Assembly: GCF_030464885.1 (NCBI RefSeq) | Contig: NZ_JALPRJ010000010.1 | Span: forward strand, 1-64,000 | Reading direction: 5' to 3' | Length of the DNA stretch: 64,000 nucleotides | Origin: Caballeronia sp. SEWSISQ10-4 2 | GTDB taxonomy: Bacteria; Pseudomonadota; Gammaproteobacteria; Burkholderiales; Burkholderiaceae | Shown: piece after piece, positions 26,534 through 36,375 of the stretch | How positions within the stretch are numbered: position 1 is the first letter of the stretch | How the letters are laid out: each line of letters opens with the position of its first letter | Position numbers and translations under genes: made by a program | The notes under the pieces: model-generated | What the model saw: only the letters and a program-made list of their open reading frames with translations | Told to the model about the DNA's origin: nothing | The model's database searches: none

Positions 26534-27766
26534 TTATTGCGCGGTCACCGCGCGCGCCAGTACCGCATTGATCAAAACGTTCGCGCCGCACGTGACGTCT
26601 TCGGGGAGCGCCTCCTCGGCTTCGTTGTGCGACAGGCCATCCACGCAGGGGATAAAAACCATCGCCGTGGGCACGTGCCGAGCGAGGTGGATCGCATCGT
26701 GACCCGCGCCGCTAACGATACGCTCATACGCATAGCCGAAGCCTTTCGCGGCTTCTTCAGCGAGGTCGACGCACGCTGCATCGAACGGGGTGGCGGGGCT
26801 TTTCCAGTACGTCGAGATGTCGGCTTTCAGCCCTCGATCCGCCGCGATCTTGCCGAAGAGCTCGCGAACTTCGCGTTCCATCGCGTCGATTTTTGTATCG
26901 TCGGGATGGCGCAGATCGACCGTGAATGCAACGCGCCCTGCGATCGTGTTACGCGATGAATTCGGCACGTTCACCTGACCAATCGTGACCAGGCCCAACG
27001 GTGCAAAACGTTGTGCGATGGCTTCGAGTGCAAGCGCCATCGCCGCGCTCGCAAACAACGCGTCCTTCCGATACGGCATCGGCGTCGTGCCAGCGTGCGC
27101 GGCAACGCCGGTCACTTCGACGTCGAGCCAGCGGATCGCTTGCCCACCGGTGACAACGCCGATCGGATTGCCGTGGCTCTCCAGAATCGGGCCCTGTTCG
27201 ATGTGCGCTTCGAAATACGAATCGACGTTCTCCATGCCGTGTCCGGGCGTGCCGGCATAGCCGATTTGGTTCAACGCCTCACGTAAAGTCACGCCCTCTG
27301 CGTCCGTCGTCTGCCACGCGGCCGCAAGCGGCGTCGCGCCGACAAACACCGCAGAGCCGAGCATCGCAGGCGTGAAGCGCGCGCCCTCTTCGTTCGTCCA
27401 CGAGACGATCTCGATGGGCTTTTCCGTGGTCACGCGGCGATCATTAAGCGTACGCACGACTTCGAGCGCGGCGAGCACGCCGTAGACGCCGTCGAAACGG
27501 CCGCCTTCGGGTTGCGTATCGAGGTGGCTGCCGATCAGCACGGCCTTCGCCTTCGCGTTCGAGCCTTCACGACGCGCAAACACGTTGCCGATTTGATCAA
27601 TACGCACGCTCATGCCTGCTTCAACGCACCACGTCGCAAACAGCGCGCGACTGCGCCGGTCGTCTTCTGTCAGTGCAAGACGACGCACGCCGCCCTTGGG
27701 CGTCACGCCGATTTGCGCCATCTCCATCAGACTCGCCCACAAACGCGGGCCATCGATTTTCAACAT
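26534..27766 (-). CDS. Zn-dependent N-carbamoyl amidohydrolase (M20 family; carbamoylase/ureidopropionase-like)
   Basis: 410 residues from ATG 27766, with AGAGGA 9 nt upstream. Family signatures include IGSHLDTQPEGGRFDGVYGVLAALEV (first metal ligands), the EEGARF motif with catalytic Glu, EAHIEQGP, and SGAGHDA with the C-terminal metal His. Members hydrolyse N-carbamoyl amino acids, beta-ureidopropionate or allantoate using two divalent metals. The gene sits between an MFS transporter (19-nt gap) and a polyamine-deacetylase-like gene (10-nt gap), so all three probably act on one imported nitrogenous substrate. The substrate is not known. Confidence 0.88.
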   Translation of the reverse strand: MLKIDGPRLWASLMEMAQIGVTPKGGVRRLALTEDDRRSRALFATWCVEAGMSVRIDQIGNVFARREGSNAKAKAVLIGSHLDTQPEGGRFDGVYGVLAALEVVRTLNDRRVTTEKPIEIVSWTNEEGARFTPAMLGSAVFVGATPLAAAWQTTDAEGVTLREALNQIGYAGTPGHGMENVDSYFEAHIEQGPILESHGNPIGVVTGGQAIRWLDVEVTGVAAHAGTTPMPYRKDALFASAAMALALEAIAQRFAPLGLVTIGQVNVPNSSRNTIAGRVAFTVDLRHPDDTKIDAMEREVRELFGKIAADRGLKADISTYWKSPATPFDAACVDLAEEAAKGFGYAYERIVSGAGHDAIHLARHVPTAMVFIPCVDGLSHNEAEEALPEDVTCGANVLINAVLARAVTAQ

Positions 27767-27785
27767 GATTCGATATCCTCTAGAT

Positions 27786-29096
27786 TCAGCGGGTTGCCAG
27801 TGCTTCCGGGGCATCGGCGCGACGGTGTTTCAGCGCGTCGAGCGCGACAATCGACAACAGCGAAATCCCGGCCAGACACGTATAAAACACTGCGAGCGGC
27901 CACCATTGCCCGGTGAATTTATGCGCAAGCCACGTCCCCACGAGCGGCGTCAAACCACCCGCAATCGCACCGCAGACCTGATACGAAATCGAAATCGCCG
28001 AGTACCGCACACGCACCGGAAACACGCCGCTGACGAAACCCGCGATCACCGAATAAAAACTCGCCATGCAGACGACGGCAATTGCGATACCGATAATCAT
28101 CGACACCATGTTGCCGCTCTGCACAAGGATGAACATGGGATACGGCGAGATCATCGCGCAGAGGGCCGTCAACTTCAGGAAGCGCGCGCCGCCGATCTTT
28201 TCGGCGAGCAACGCGGCAAGCGGCTGCGTGAGGAACTGGATGATTGCGACGGCAAACAGGCAATCGAGGATCAGCGATTTCGTCACGCCGACGTATTGCG
28301 TCGTGTACGAGATCATGAAGGTGTTGGTGAAATACACGCCGGCAATGCCGATCGTATTTGCGCCGATACAAAACGCCACCAGCGCGCCCGATGAGCGGAA
28401 CACTTCCGCAATCGGCAATTCGACGGTGCGCTTCGACAGCTTCTCGCGCTCGAATTCGGGTGACTCGTTCACGCCCATCCGGATCAAGACGCCGACCACG
28501 AGCAACACCGCGCTCACGAGAAACGGCAGACGCCAGCCCCACGCGATGAACGCCTCATGCGGCATCGACGTCACCGTGCGAAACGCAATCAGCGAAAGGA
28601 TCAGTCCGGCCGGGCTGCCAAGTTGCGCGAACGACGCGAAGAACGTCCGCCGTCCCTTCGGTGCATGTTCGGCGGCCATCAACACTGCCCCGCCCCATTC
28701 GCCGCCGACCGCAATGCCCTGCACCACGCGCAGCAGCACGAGCAACACCGGCGCGAGCACGCCGACCTTCGCATAAGCCGGCAGCAAACCGACGCACACG
28801 GTCGCCACGCCCATCATCATCAGCGTGGTCATGAGCGCTTTCTTGCGGCCGATCTTGTCGCCGAGATGCCCGAAAATTACCCCGCCCAAGGGCCGCGCGA
28901 AGAAACCGACGGCAAACGTGGCGAAGGACGCCATCGTGCTGATGAACGGATCGTGCGAGGGGAAATACAGCTCGCCGAACACGAGCGCGGCGGCGGTGGC
29001 GTAGATGTAGAAGTCGTACCACTCGATCATCGTGCCGATAAAAGCGGCGATCGCCGCGCGCACAGGCTGGCGGGTCTGACTGGGTGCTGGGGTCAC
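27786..29096 (-). CDS. MFS transporter of the metabolite:H+ symporter type
   Basis: 436 residues with 12 predicted membrane segments. The N-terminus AAFIGTMIEWYDFYIYATAAALVF and the RPLGGVIFGHLGDKIGRKKAL loop are hallmarks of the MHS branch (KgtP, ShiA, ProP relatives), which import small organic acids or amino-acid-like compounds with protons. First gene of the operon that includes the carbamoylase and the deacetylase-like enzyme; it faces a LysR gene across a 125-nt promoter region. The transported compound is probably the substrate of these enzymes, but its identity cannot be inferred. Confidence 0.9.
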   Translation of the reverse strand: MTPAPSQTRQPVRAAIAAFIGTMIEWYDFYIYATAAALVFGELYFPSHDPFISTMASFATFAVGFFARPLGGVIFGHLGDKIGRKKALMTTLMMMGVATVCVGLLPAYAKVGVLAPVLLVLLRVVQGIAVGGEWGGAVLMAAEHAPKGRRTFFASFAQLGSPAGLILSLIAFRTVTSMPHEAFIAWGWRLPFLVSAVLLVVGVLIRMGVNESPEFEREKLSKRTVELPIAEVFRSSGALVAFCIGANTIGIAGVYFTNTFMISYTTQYVGVTKSLILDCLFAVAIIQFLTQPLAALLAEKIGGARFLKLTALCAMISPYPMFILVQSGNMVSMIIGIAIAVVCMASFYSVIAGFVSGVFPVRVRYSAISISYQVCGAIAGGLTPLVGTWLAHKFTGQWWPLAVFYTCLAGISLLSIVALDALKHRRADAPEALATR

Positions 29097-29174
29097 GGTG
29101 GCTCCTGATTCGCTTGTATCGATGCACTTGGTCAGGGCGTTTTATCGCCAGCCATAAAACATTAGTCCAATTTC

Positions 29175-29198
29175 GATTTATTATTCGCGATATAAATC
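29175..29198. promoter_or_regulatory. Candidate LysR-type operator between MFS operon and lysR gene
   Basis: GATTTAT (29175-29181) and ATAAATC (29192-29198) are perfect inverted arms separated by 10 nt, in an AT-rich island within the 125-nt divergent region. LysR regulators bind interrupted AT-rich palindromes of this size between their gene and a divergent target operon. Binding is inferred. Confidence 0.6.
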
Positions 29199-29221
29199 TG
29201 GCTAATACCTTGGACGTTTTC

Positions 29222-30190
29222 ATGACTCAACGGCGTGTGGATATCGCGCGGTTCCTGAACGACCGGCTCGACTGGAACCTGTTGCGGACCTTCCTGGTCA
29301 TCATGCAGGAGCGCAGCGTAAGCCGCGCCGCCGCGCGTCTGCATCTGACACAACCGGCGGTGAGCCAGGCGTTGAAGCGGCTGGAAGACACGCTTGGGCG
29401 CAACCTGATCCAGCGCCGCGGCCCGCATTTCGAGCCGACTCGCGCGGGCGAAGAGGTGTACCGGATCGCAAGCGATATCTACGGCCACATGTCGCGGCTC
29501 GAAACCGAGCTCGATGACCGCAGCGAAGACATCACCGGTTCGATCCGCCTGCTCACGGTGAGCCGCATCGATTCGGGCGTGTACGACGAGTTTCTCGGCG
29601 AATTTCACCGGACTTATCCGCGGATCGACTTGCATATCGAGGTGATGCGTTCGTCGGACATCATTTCATCGCTGCTGCAAAAGACAGCGACGGCGGGTCT
29701 CAGCTTGTGCCGTACGCCCATCGATAAACTCGAGCAGCGCTGTTTCCTGCGCCAGCGATATGCGATTTTTTGCGGACGATACCATCGCTTGTTCGGGCGG
29801 CACGGGTTGTCGATGGAAGATTTGCTGGCGGAAAATTTCGTGTCGTTTACGAGCGACCAGATAGGCGACAGCTTGTCGCCGCTGACCGTATTTCGCGACC
29901 AGCGCGGGTTCACGGGACGGATCGTGGCGGCGTCACCGAGCCTGGACGAAGTGCGGCGGCTGATCTTCGCGGGATACGGCATTGGCTGTCTGCCCGAGCA
30001 TATTGTCCGCGACGACCTCACGCAGCAACGCCTCTGGCGCTTGCCGCCGGAAGAGGGTCTGGTCGATGTCGACGTCGATTTGCTGTGGCATCGCGCACGC
30101 AAGATGAACGCGGCGGAGCAGGCATTCCTGGATGGGATGGAGCGCACCATGCAGCGTTATTCCCTGCCGGAACGGCTGGCGCCGCGCTAA
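29222..30190 (+). CDS. LysR-family transcriptional regulator
   Basis: 322 residues from ATG 29222. The N-terminal winged HTH (about residues 20-78: LLRTFLVIMQERSVSRAAARLHLTQPAVSQALKRLEDTLG) is a standard LysR domain; the rest is a periplasmic-binding-protein-like effector domain. It probably controls the divergent MFS-carbamoylase-deacetylase operon through the palindrome at 29175-29198. The in-frame region upstream of 29222 lacks LysR features. No strong Shine-Dalgarno is present. The effector is unknown and could be the imported amide or carbamoyl compound. Confidence 0.88.
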   Translation: MTQRRVDIARFLNDRLDWNLLRTFLVIMQERSVSRAAARLHLTQPAVSQALKRLEDTLGRNLIQRRGPHFEPTRAGEEVYRIASDIYGHMSRLETELDDRSEDITGSIRLLTVSRIDSGVYDEFLGEFHRTYPRIDLHIEVMRSSDIISSLLQKTATAGLSLCRTPIDKLEQRCFLRQRYAIFCGRYHRLFGRHGLSMEDLLAENFVSFTSDQIGDSLSPLTVFRDQRGFTGRIVAASPSLDEVRRLIFAGYGIGCLPEHIVRDDLTQQRLWRLPPEEGLVDVDVDLLWHRARKMNAAEQAFLDGMERTMQRYSLPERLAPR

Positions 30191-30327
30191 GCCCGAGCGG
30201 GACGCGGGGCATCGACTGAAAGCCCGCAAACCTTAAACCGTAAGCAGAACCCCACTTACAATAGCCGCACCGCTCGGCGGCTTCGCCCTGCAATCCGCAT
30301 AACCGCACGACATCACGATCCGACCAC

Positions 30328-31926
30328 ATGTATAGAGCACCCTTTCTGAACGGAAAAAAACTACGCGGCAAACGTTGGCGTGTCGCCGCGACGCTGGCCA
30401 TCGTTGCATCTGCTTTCACCTTCACGATGAACATGCCGGCCGAGGCTCGCGGCGGTGGCGGCACGAAAGCGGAAGGACAGAAACAAGCGCCAAAACACGC
30501 ACCGGCAAAGAAGTCGAAGTTCCAGCGCGTCGCGGTTCCGGCCGGTCCGCTTCCGGCCACCGTCATGGCAGCGCTTGCACATGCGCATGTGCCGCTTTCA
30601 TCGGTGAGCGTGGTGGTCGAGCGCATTGGCAGCGACGGTGTGCCGCTCGTCGCGATCAACGCCAACGAGCCGATGATGCCCGCCTCCACCATGAAGCTGG
30701 TCACCACGTATTCGGGCTTGTCGTTATTAGGTCCGGATTACCGCTGGAAAACCACGGCCTACGCCGACGGTGAAGTCGATGCGAGTGGCATCCTCCACGG
30801 CAACCTGTACATCCAGGGCACGGGTGACCCGAAACTCGTGCCGGAAGAACTCATCGACCTTGTGGATCAAATCCGCCGCAACGGCATCACGGGCATCGAC
30901 GGCGCGCTGGTCCTGGACAAACGCTACTTCGACCCGTCCACGCGCGATCTCCCCGCCTTCGACGCCGACGAAAGCGCGCCCTACAACGTCGGCCCGGATC
31001 CGCTGCTGTATGCCTTCAAATCGCTGTCGTTCACGCTGACGCCGAGCTCGGACGGGCAAGTTGCGATCGATGTATTGCCGCAACTCGCGCAACTGCAAAT
31101 CGATAATGAACTCAGGGTTACACGCGGCGCCTGCGCGGGCTCGCTGCCGGCGGCGTCGCCGAGCGTGTCGCAAACCACGAGCGGTTTCGTGCAGGCGTCG
31201 TTTATCGGCGACTATCCGCTGCGATGCGGCTCGCGCACCATCAACGTCGCGGCGCTCGACCACTCCACCTTCTTCGCCGGCGGTTTCCTCGCACTGTGGA
31301 AACAGGCGGGCGGCACGTTCAACGGCGCCACCCGCGAAGGGCCGACGCCGGTCAGCGCACGGCTCGTCGGCACGCACCGCAGCCCGGCGCTGTCGGACAT
31401 CGTTCGGGACATCAACAAGTTCAGCAACAACGTGATGGCGCGCAACCTCTTCCTGACTATCGGCGCCGCTACGGGCAAACCGCCTGCGACAACACAGAAA
31501 TCAGCGGCGGCGATCACCGCGTTCCTGCATCGCAGCGCGCTGCCCATGACGGGCCTCTACCTCGATAACGGCTCGGGCCTGTCGCGCGAGGAACACATCA
31601 CGGCGCAATCGCTCGCCGACCTGCTCACGACGGCGAATTCGAGCCCGGTGGCGCAAGTATTCGTGGAATCGCTGCCGATCGCGGGCGTGGACGGCACCAT
31701 GCGCAACCGGCTCACCCGGGCAGGCGCGGGCGGCAATGCGCACATCAAGACGGGCACGCTGCGCGACGTGCGGGCGATCGCGGGATACGTGGGCGCGGCG
31801 AACGGCGAGAGCTATGTGGTGGTGAGCTTCATCAACGATCCGCGCGCGGAAGCGGCGCGCGCCGCTCACGATGCGCTGCTCGAATGGGTCTATGAAGGCG
31901 CACGGCGCACGGCATCGGCTGAGTGA
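30328..31926 (+). CDS. dacB: D-alanyl-D-alanine carboxypeptidase/endopeptidase (PBP4, S13 family)
   Basis: 532 residues. N-terminal signal region with hydrophobic core at about 19-35 and cleavage near AEA/RG; a Gly/Lys/Ala-rich spacer follows. Catalytic motifs of class C penicillin-binding proteins are present: S120-T-M-K123, S-N-N (in NKFSNNVMARN) and K474-T-G. The large insertion between the first two motifs is the domain II/III expected in PBP4. It trims peptidoglycan crosslinks in the periplasm. It stands alone on the plus strand after the lysR gene. The basic N-terminal linker is longer than in E. coli DacB. Confidence 0.93.
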   Translation: MYRAPFLNGKKLRGKRWRVAATLAIVASAFTFTMNMPAEARGGGGTKAEGQKQAPKHAPAKKSKFQRVAVPAGPLPATVMAALAHAHVPLSSVSVVVERIGSDGVPLVAINANEPMMPASTMKLVTTYSGLSLLGPDYRWKTTAYADGEVDASGILHGNLYIQGTGDPKLVPEELIDLVDQIRRNGITGIDGALVLDKRYFDPSTRDLPAFDADESAPYNVGPDPLLYAFKSLSFTLTPSSDGQVAIDVLPQLAQLQIDNELRVTRGACAGSLPAASPSVSQTTSGFVQASFIGDYPLRCGSRTINVAALDHSTFFAGGFLALWKQAGGTFNGATREGPTPVSARLVGTHRSPALSDIVRDINKFSNNVMARNLFLTIGAATGKPPATTQKSAAAITAFLHRSALPMTGLYLDNGSGLSREEHITAQSLADLLTTANSSPVAQVFVESLPIAGVDGTMRNRLTRAGAGGNAHIKTGTLRDVRAIAGYVGAANGESYVVVSFINDPRAEAARAAHDALLEWVYEGARRTASAE

Positions 31927-32188
31927 AAGGGTTCCGAATTAAACGGCTCCGAACCGGCTTGGAACCCGGAGAAGCCCCGCCTGCAACCACAGGCAAACCC
32001 TCGTAGGAAACAATCTCAAATCCTCTTAAAGATTCGGTAAGCTATCGCCACGCCAAGCCGACGACACGCATTGTCCGCAGTGCGTGTCGTCCGAAGCCAA
32101 CGCGCACGCGGGAAGCCAGCCGACAGCAACCTCGAAGCGGCGTGCAGACCACATGACGAGATAAACGAGGAACGAGGAGATGAAGTTA

Positions 32189-33376
32189 ATGAAACCCGCC
32201 CTGACGAAACCCGGGACGCGCCAAACGCATTGGCTGCGCAGCTTCCAGACCGCCACTGCGTTTGCCGCGCTCGCCATGCTGGCCGCGTGCGGTGGCGGCA
32301 GCGATAACAACAACAACACGCCGGCGGGCGGCGTGAAACTGCAAGTGGTGTCGTTTGGCGACAGCCTCTCGGACGTCGGCACGTATGCACCGGTTGCGAC
32401 CGCCAACTTCGGCGGTGGCCGTTTCACCACCAATCCCGGCCAGGTCTGGACCCAGAACGTCGCGCAGTATTACGGCGACACGCTGACGGCCGCGGAAACC
32501 GGTGGTTTCGGCGTACCGCTCGCGCCGGGCAGCGGTTTGGGCTATGCGCAGGGCGGCTCGCGCGTAACGCTGCAGCCGGGCATCGGTCATGCCACGCCGG
32601 GCACCGCGAACGCGGACTTCTCGCAGGCCACGACAATTCCGATCAACGACCAGGTGACGTCGTACATCTCGGCGCATAGCTCGTTCAACGCCAACCAGCT
32701 CGTGCTGATAAACGGCGGCGCCAACGACATCTTCTACAACCTGGCCGTGGTACAAGCAACCGCCGCGGGCATCCAGACCGAACTCGCCGCGGGAACCATC
32801 ACGCCGGCGCAGGCACAGGCAGCGGGCGCTGCGGCGCAGACTGCCGCGACCACCGCGATCAGCCAGGCTGCGATCGACCTGGCGACGGTCATCGGCCGGG
32901 TGGTGCAAGCCGGGGCGACGCACGTGGTGGTCTCGACAGTTCCTGACATCGGCGGATCGCCTCAGGGTCTGGCCAGCGCCGACAAAGGCGTGACCCTCTC
33001 GCAGGTGACGCAGTTGTTCAACGGCACGCTGCAGGGCGCGTTGCAGCAGGCCGGGCTGTTGTCGAAGGTGATTTACGTCGATGCCTACTCCTGGGTCGAC
33101 GGCATCCAGGCGAACTATCAGGCGAACGGCTTCACGGTGTCGAATACGGGCACGGCCTGTAATCTCGCCTCGATGATTGCTGCCGCGACCAAGTTTGGCG
33201 AGCCGAATCCGACCGCGTTCGGTACGTCGCTGTTCTGCTCACCGCAAACCTACACGGTGGCAGGCGCAGACCAGACGTATATGTACGCCGATACGGTGCA
33301 TCCGACGACACATCTGCACGCGTTGTTTTCAACGTTTGTGGAGCAGCAGATCGCGAAGAGCGGGTTGGGGAAATAA
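32189..33376 (+). CDS. GDSL/SGNH-family esterase lipoprotein
   Basis: 395 residues from ATG 32189, preferred because AGGAG (32175-32179) lies 9 nt upstream; an ATG at 32180 in the same frame is also possible. A lipobox LAAC gives lipidated Cys34 (from this start), followed by a Gly/Asp/Asn-rich linker. SGNH blocks are present: FGDSLSD (catalytic Ser59), the GGANDIFYN block, and DTVHPTTHLH with the Asp-His pair near the C-terminus. It is probably an exported, membrane-tethered lipase or acyl esterase. An Ala/Gln/Thr-rich helix (about 205-235) inserts in the middle. A terminator follows at 33401. Confidence 0.87.
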   Translation: MKPALTKPGTRQTHWLRSFQTATAFAALAMLAACGGGSDNNNNTPAGGVKLQVVSFGDSLSDVGTYAPVATANFGGGRFTTNPGQVWTQNVAQYYGDTLTAAETGGFGVPLAPGSGLGYAQGGSRVTLQPGIGHATPGTANADFSQATTIPINDQVTSYISAHSSFNANQLVLINGGANDIFYNLAVVQATAAGIQTELAAGTITPAQAQAAGAAAQTAATTAISQAAIDLATVIGRVVQAGATHVVVSTVPDIGGSPQGLASADKGVTLSQVTQLFNGTLQGALQQAGLLSKVIYVDAYSWVDGIQANYQANGFTVSNTGTACNLASMIAAATKFGEPNPTAFGTSLFCSPQTYTVAGADQTYMYADTVHPTTHLHALFSTFVEQQIAKSGLGK

Positions 33377-33400
33377 GTTTGGCTGGATGAGGGAATGAAG

Positions 33401-33434
33401 CGAAAACGCCCGGTTGGAAGACCGGGCGTTTTCG
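33401..33434. terminator. Bidirectional intrinsic terminator
   Basis: CGAAAACGCCCGGT (33401-33414) pairs perfectly with ACCGGGCGTTTTCG (33421-33434) around a 6-nt loop. T-rich flanks on both strands let it serve the esterase gene (plus) and the converging tsaC/sua5 gene (minus). Confidence 0.92.
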
Positions 33435-33466
33435 TTTTGCTATGTCGATTTCAGTGCGGTGCTTCC

Positions 33467-34489
33467 CTACCCCTGCTCTTCAAACGCCGCCGCAGCGCGC
33501 CCTAACCGGTCGTTCACCGCGCTCCATTCCGCCGATACGGGCAGCGTCTCGATCAGGATCCGTTCAACATCTGCGCGATCGAGCGTGCGCAGCAAACCGT
33601 ACAACTCGCGAGCGTAAGACTGCGGATCGTCCGGTGCGGCGATGAAATGCACGTTCGGCGCCTGTGCCCACTGACCTGCGCTCGATGTCCGGGCAACCAG
33701 CGCCAGCTTCTTGCCGGCATGCAGTGGATGGGCGGCGAGCAACGGTTCCAGCGCTGCGAACGGCAACAAGCTCAGCGGCGTGCGAGGCGCGTAATGCGCC
33801 TTCAGCGTGCCGGACGCGCGCGGCGCGCTGGCGTCGCTGCCATCGGGCAGGCGTGGCATCACGCCAAGCACATGCGCGATCTCCAGCGGACTCACATGTC
33901 CCGGCCTGAGCAGCGCGGGAAAGCCACGCGACAGATCCAGAATCGTCGATTCAATGCCCACTTTCGCCGCCCCGCCATCGAGCACATGCACGCTTGCGCC
34001 GAATTCATCGCGGACATGTTGCGCCGTGGTCGGGCTGACATGCCCAAAACGATTCGCCGATGGCCCCGCCACGCCGCCATGACCATCGCGCATCGTGCTG
34101 AAGGTGGTGAGCAGCGCTTGCGCCACCGGATGCGACGGACAGCGAATCGCGACCGAATCCTGCCCGCCGCTGACCGCTGCCGGCACATGCGCGGCGCGCT
34201 TCAGGATCAGCGTGAGCGGACCGGGCCAGAAGGCGTCGATGAGTTTCTGCGCGTCGGGGACAAGCGTCTCGACCCAGTACGCCGGATCACTGCCGGGCGC
34301 GAGGTGCACGATCACCGGATGATTCGATGGCCGCCCTTTCGCCGCATAAATCCTCGCAATGGCTTCGGGATTCTCGGCGTCGCCGCCTAGTCCGTAGACG
34401 GTTTCCGTCGGAAACGCGACGAGCTGGCCGGCGTCGAGCAACGCGGCAGCCTCGTGAATTTGCGCGACGGTGGGAGCTTCGAAAGTCAT
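33467..34489 (-). CDS. tsaC: Threonylcarbamoyl-AMP synthase, long (Sua5) form
   Basis: 340 residues from ATG 34489. The N-terminal YrdC domain (about 10-200) has the typical VAFPTETVYGLGGDA start and the KGRPSNHPVIVH segment; a C-terminal Sua5 domain follows. It makes threonylcarbamoyl-AMP from Thr, bicarbonate and ATP for the t6A37 modification of ANN-decoding tRNAs. The start lies 5 nt after the purK stop, so it is coupled to purK at the end of the purine block. The upstream in-frame region inside purK is not part of the protein. Confidence 0.92.
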   Translation of the reverse strand: MTFEAPTVAQIHEAAALLDAGQLVAFPTETVYGLGGDAENPEAIARIYAAKGRPSNHPVIVHLAPGSDPAYWVETLVPDAQKLIDAFWPGPLTLILKRAAHVPAAVSGGQDSVAIRCPSHPVAQALLTTFSTMRDGHGGVAGPSANRFGHVSPTTAQHVRDEFGASVHVLDGGAAKVGIESTILDLSRGFPALLRPGHVSPLEIAHVLGVMPRLPDGSDASAPRASGTLKAHYAPRTPLSLLPFAALEPLLAAHPLHAGKKLALVARTSSAGQWAQAPNVHFIAAPDDPQSYARELYGLLRTLDRADVERILIETLPVSAEWSAVNDRLGRAAAAFEEQG

Positions 34490-34494
34490 CAAGG

Positions 34495-35682
34495 TTAGTC
34501 CAGCGGAATGTGCAGCATGCGGGCGCAATCGCGCGCCGCCGTGCGCACTTCTTCCAGCGTGTCCCCGGTGAAATTCACATGGCCCATCTTGCGGCCGGGC
34601 CGGGCCTCTTCCTTGCCGTACAGATGCAGCCGCGCAGTCGGCAACGCGATTACGTCGTGCCACGGCGGCGTGCGCGCCTTCGTGCCTTCGAACCAGACAT
34701 CGCCGAGAATATTCAGCATGGCGGCCGGCGAATGCTGGCGTGTGTCGCCGAGCGGCATACCGGTCATCGCGCGGACTTGCTGCTCGAACTGGCTCGTCGC
34801 GCAGGCATCGACGGTGTAATGGCCGGAATTATGCGGGCGCGGCGCCATTTCGTTCGCGATCAGCGTGCCGTCTTCCAGGATGAAAAACTCCACACACAAC
34901 ACGCCGACGTAATCCAGCTTCGCGGCGATCGTGAGCGCGGCGTCCTGCGCCTGCGCGACGAGCGCGGGCGTCGCGTCGGGAGCGGGCACGACGGTTCTCG
35001 CAAGAATCCCGCCGACGTGGTGGTTCTGTGCGAGCGGAAAGACGGCCGATTTACCATCGCCGGCGCGCGCGATCAGCACCGACACTTCGAACTTCAGCGG
35101 CATGCGTTTTTCGAGCACGCACGGCACGCCGGCGAGCGAACCGTAAGCGGTGCGCACTTCATCGACATTGCGCACGCTCGTCTGGCCTTTGCCGTCGTAG
35201 CCTAGCCGTGCGGTTTTCAGGATCCCGGGCAAAACGGCAGCGATCTGTTCATCGCTCAAAGCGGCCAGCGCTTCCGGCGACTCGATCACCACATGCGGCG
35301 CCACCGGCACGCCCGTACTCGCGATAAACCGCTTCTCCGCCACGCGATCCTGCGCAATGGCCACGCATCGGCCGGCTGGGCTGACGAAGGTGGTATTCGC
35401 GAGGAAATCGAGGCTGGCGGACGGCACGTTCTCGAATTCCGTCGATACCGCCGCGCACAAGCGCGCGAGTTCGGTCAGTGCGGATGGATCGTCGTAGGCG
35501 GCGCGCAGGTGTTTATCGGCGACAGAACCTGCCGGACTGGTTTCGTCCGGATCGAGGACCGCCACGCGATAGCCCATGGACTGTGCGGCGAAGCAGAACA
35601 TGCGGCCGAGCTGGCCGCCGCCGACCATGCCGAGCCATGCGCCCGGCTGGATGGGAGAACTGGGTTGGGTCTGTGCGTTCAT
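34495..35682 (-). CDS. purK: 5-(carboxyamino)imidazole ribonucleotide synthase
   Basis: 395 residues, an ATP-grasp enzyme. The N-terminal motif [11 protein letters not shown] (residues 19-29) is the PurK nucleotide-fold signature, and E-rich metal sites lie in the central domain ([21 protein letters not shown]). It carboxylates aminoimidazole ribonucleotide with bicarbonate and ATP to N5-CAIR, which PurE then rearranges. The purE gene is 56 nt upstream on the same strand and purC precedes that, so three consecutive-pathway genes are grouped. Confidence 0.95.
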   Translation of the reverse strand: MNAQTQPSSPIQPGAWLGMVGGGQLGRMFCFAAQSMGYRVAVLDPDETSPAGSVADKHLRAAYDDPSALTELARLCAAVSTEFENVPSASLDFLANTTFVSPAGRCVAIAQDRVAEKRFIASTGVPVAPHVVIESPEALAALSDEQIAAVLPGILKTARLGYDGKGQTSVRNVDEVRTAYGSLAGVPCVLEKRMPLKFEVSVLIARAGDGKSAVFPLAQNHHVGGILARTVVPAPDATPALVAQAQDAALTIAAKLDYVGVLCVEFFILEDGTLIANEMAPRPHNSGHYTVDACATSQFEQQVRAMTGMPLGDTRQHSPAAMLNILGDVWFEGTKARTPPWHDVIALPTARLHLYGKEEARPGRKMGHVNFTGDTLEEVRTAARDCARMLHIPLD

Positions 35683-35738
35683 GGTGTGGAGTCGGTCAGT
35701 CGGTCGCGGCCGGAAGTGTTACTTGAAGCTGCTGCGTT

Positions 35739-36266
35739 TCAGAGCGGCGGGAGGACCATCGCGTGCGCTGCGTCGTTCTGGCGCGCGCGGAATGCGGTGA
35801 GTTTGTCAGCGTAGGCGGTTTGGGTGACAGCGAGTATGGAGACCGCGAACAACGCTGCGTTCGCCGCGCCCGCTTCGCCGATGGCAAACGTCGCGACGGG
35901 CACGCCCTTGGGCATCTGCACGATCGAATGCAGCGAATCCACGCCCTTCAGGTATTTACTCGATACCGGCACGCCCAGCACCGGCACCGTGGTTTTGGCG
36001 GCCAGCATGCCTGGCAGATGCGCCGCGCCGCCCGCGCCCGCGATGATCGCAGCCAACCCGCGCGAGCGTGCGCTTTCGGCGTAGGCGAACATCTCGTCGG
36101 GCATGCGGTGCGCGGATACGACCTTCGCTTCGTAGGGCACGCCGAATTCCTGCAGGATCGCGACCGCGTTTTTCATCACGTCCCAGTCGGAACTGGAACC
36201 CATTAACACGCCGATCAGCGGTGCGTCATGCGTGTGGGCCGCGGCGGCGGTCTGTACTTCGCTCAT
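35739..36266 (-). CDS. purE: N5-carboxyaminoimidazole ribonucleotide mutase
   Basis: 175 residues. The class I PurE signature [10 protein letters not shown] is at residues 19-28, with SAHRMPDEM and the active-site [10 protein letters not shown] following. It converts N5-CAIR to CAIR in the cytosol in step with PurK. The N-terminal ~14 residues (Ala/His/Thr-rich) extend beyond the catalytic core. The gene lies between purC and purK in the expected operon order. Confidence 0.95.
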   Translation of the reverse strand: MSEVQTAAAAHTHDAPLIGVLMGSSSDWDVMKNAVAILQEFGVPYEAKVVSAHRMPDEMFAYAESARSRGLAAIIAGAGGAAHLPGMLAAKTTVPVLGVPVSSKYLKGVDSLHSIVQMPKGVPVATFAIGEAGAANAALFAVSILAVTQTAYADKLTAFRARQNDAAHAMVLPPL

Positions 36267-36375
36267 CGTGCTGCATTCCTTTGGGGGTAAACAGGCCTTT
36301 GGCGGCCTTTTTCGGGTGATGCCGGTGTTCCGGAGCCGATAGCGTCGAGGTGCGTGGACGCACCCCGAGACTCTT

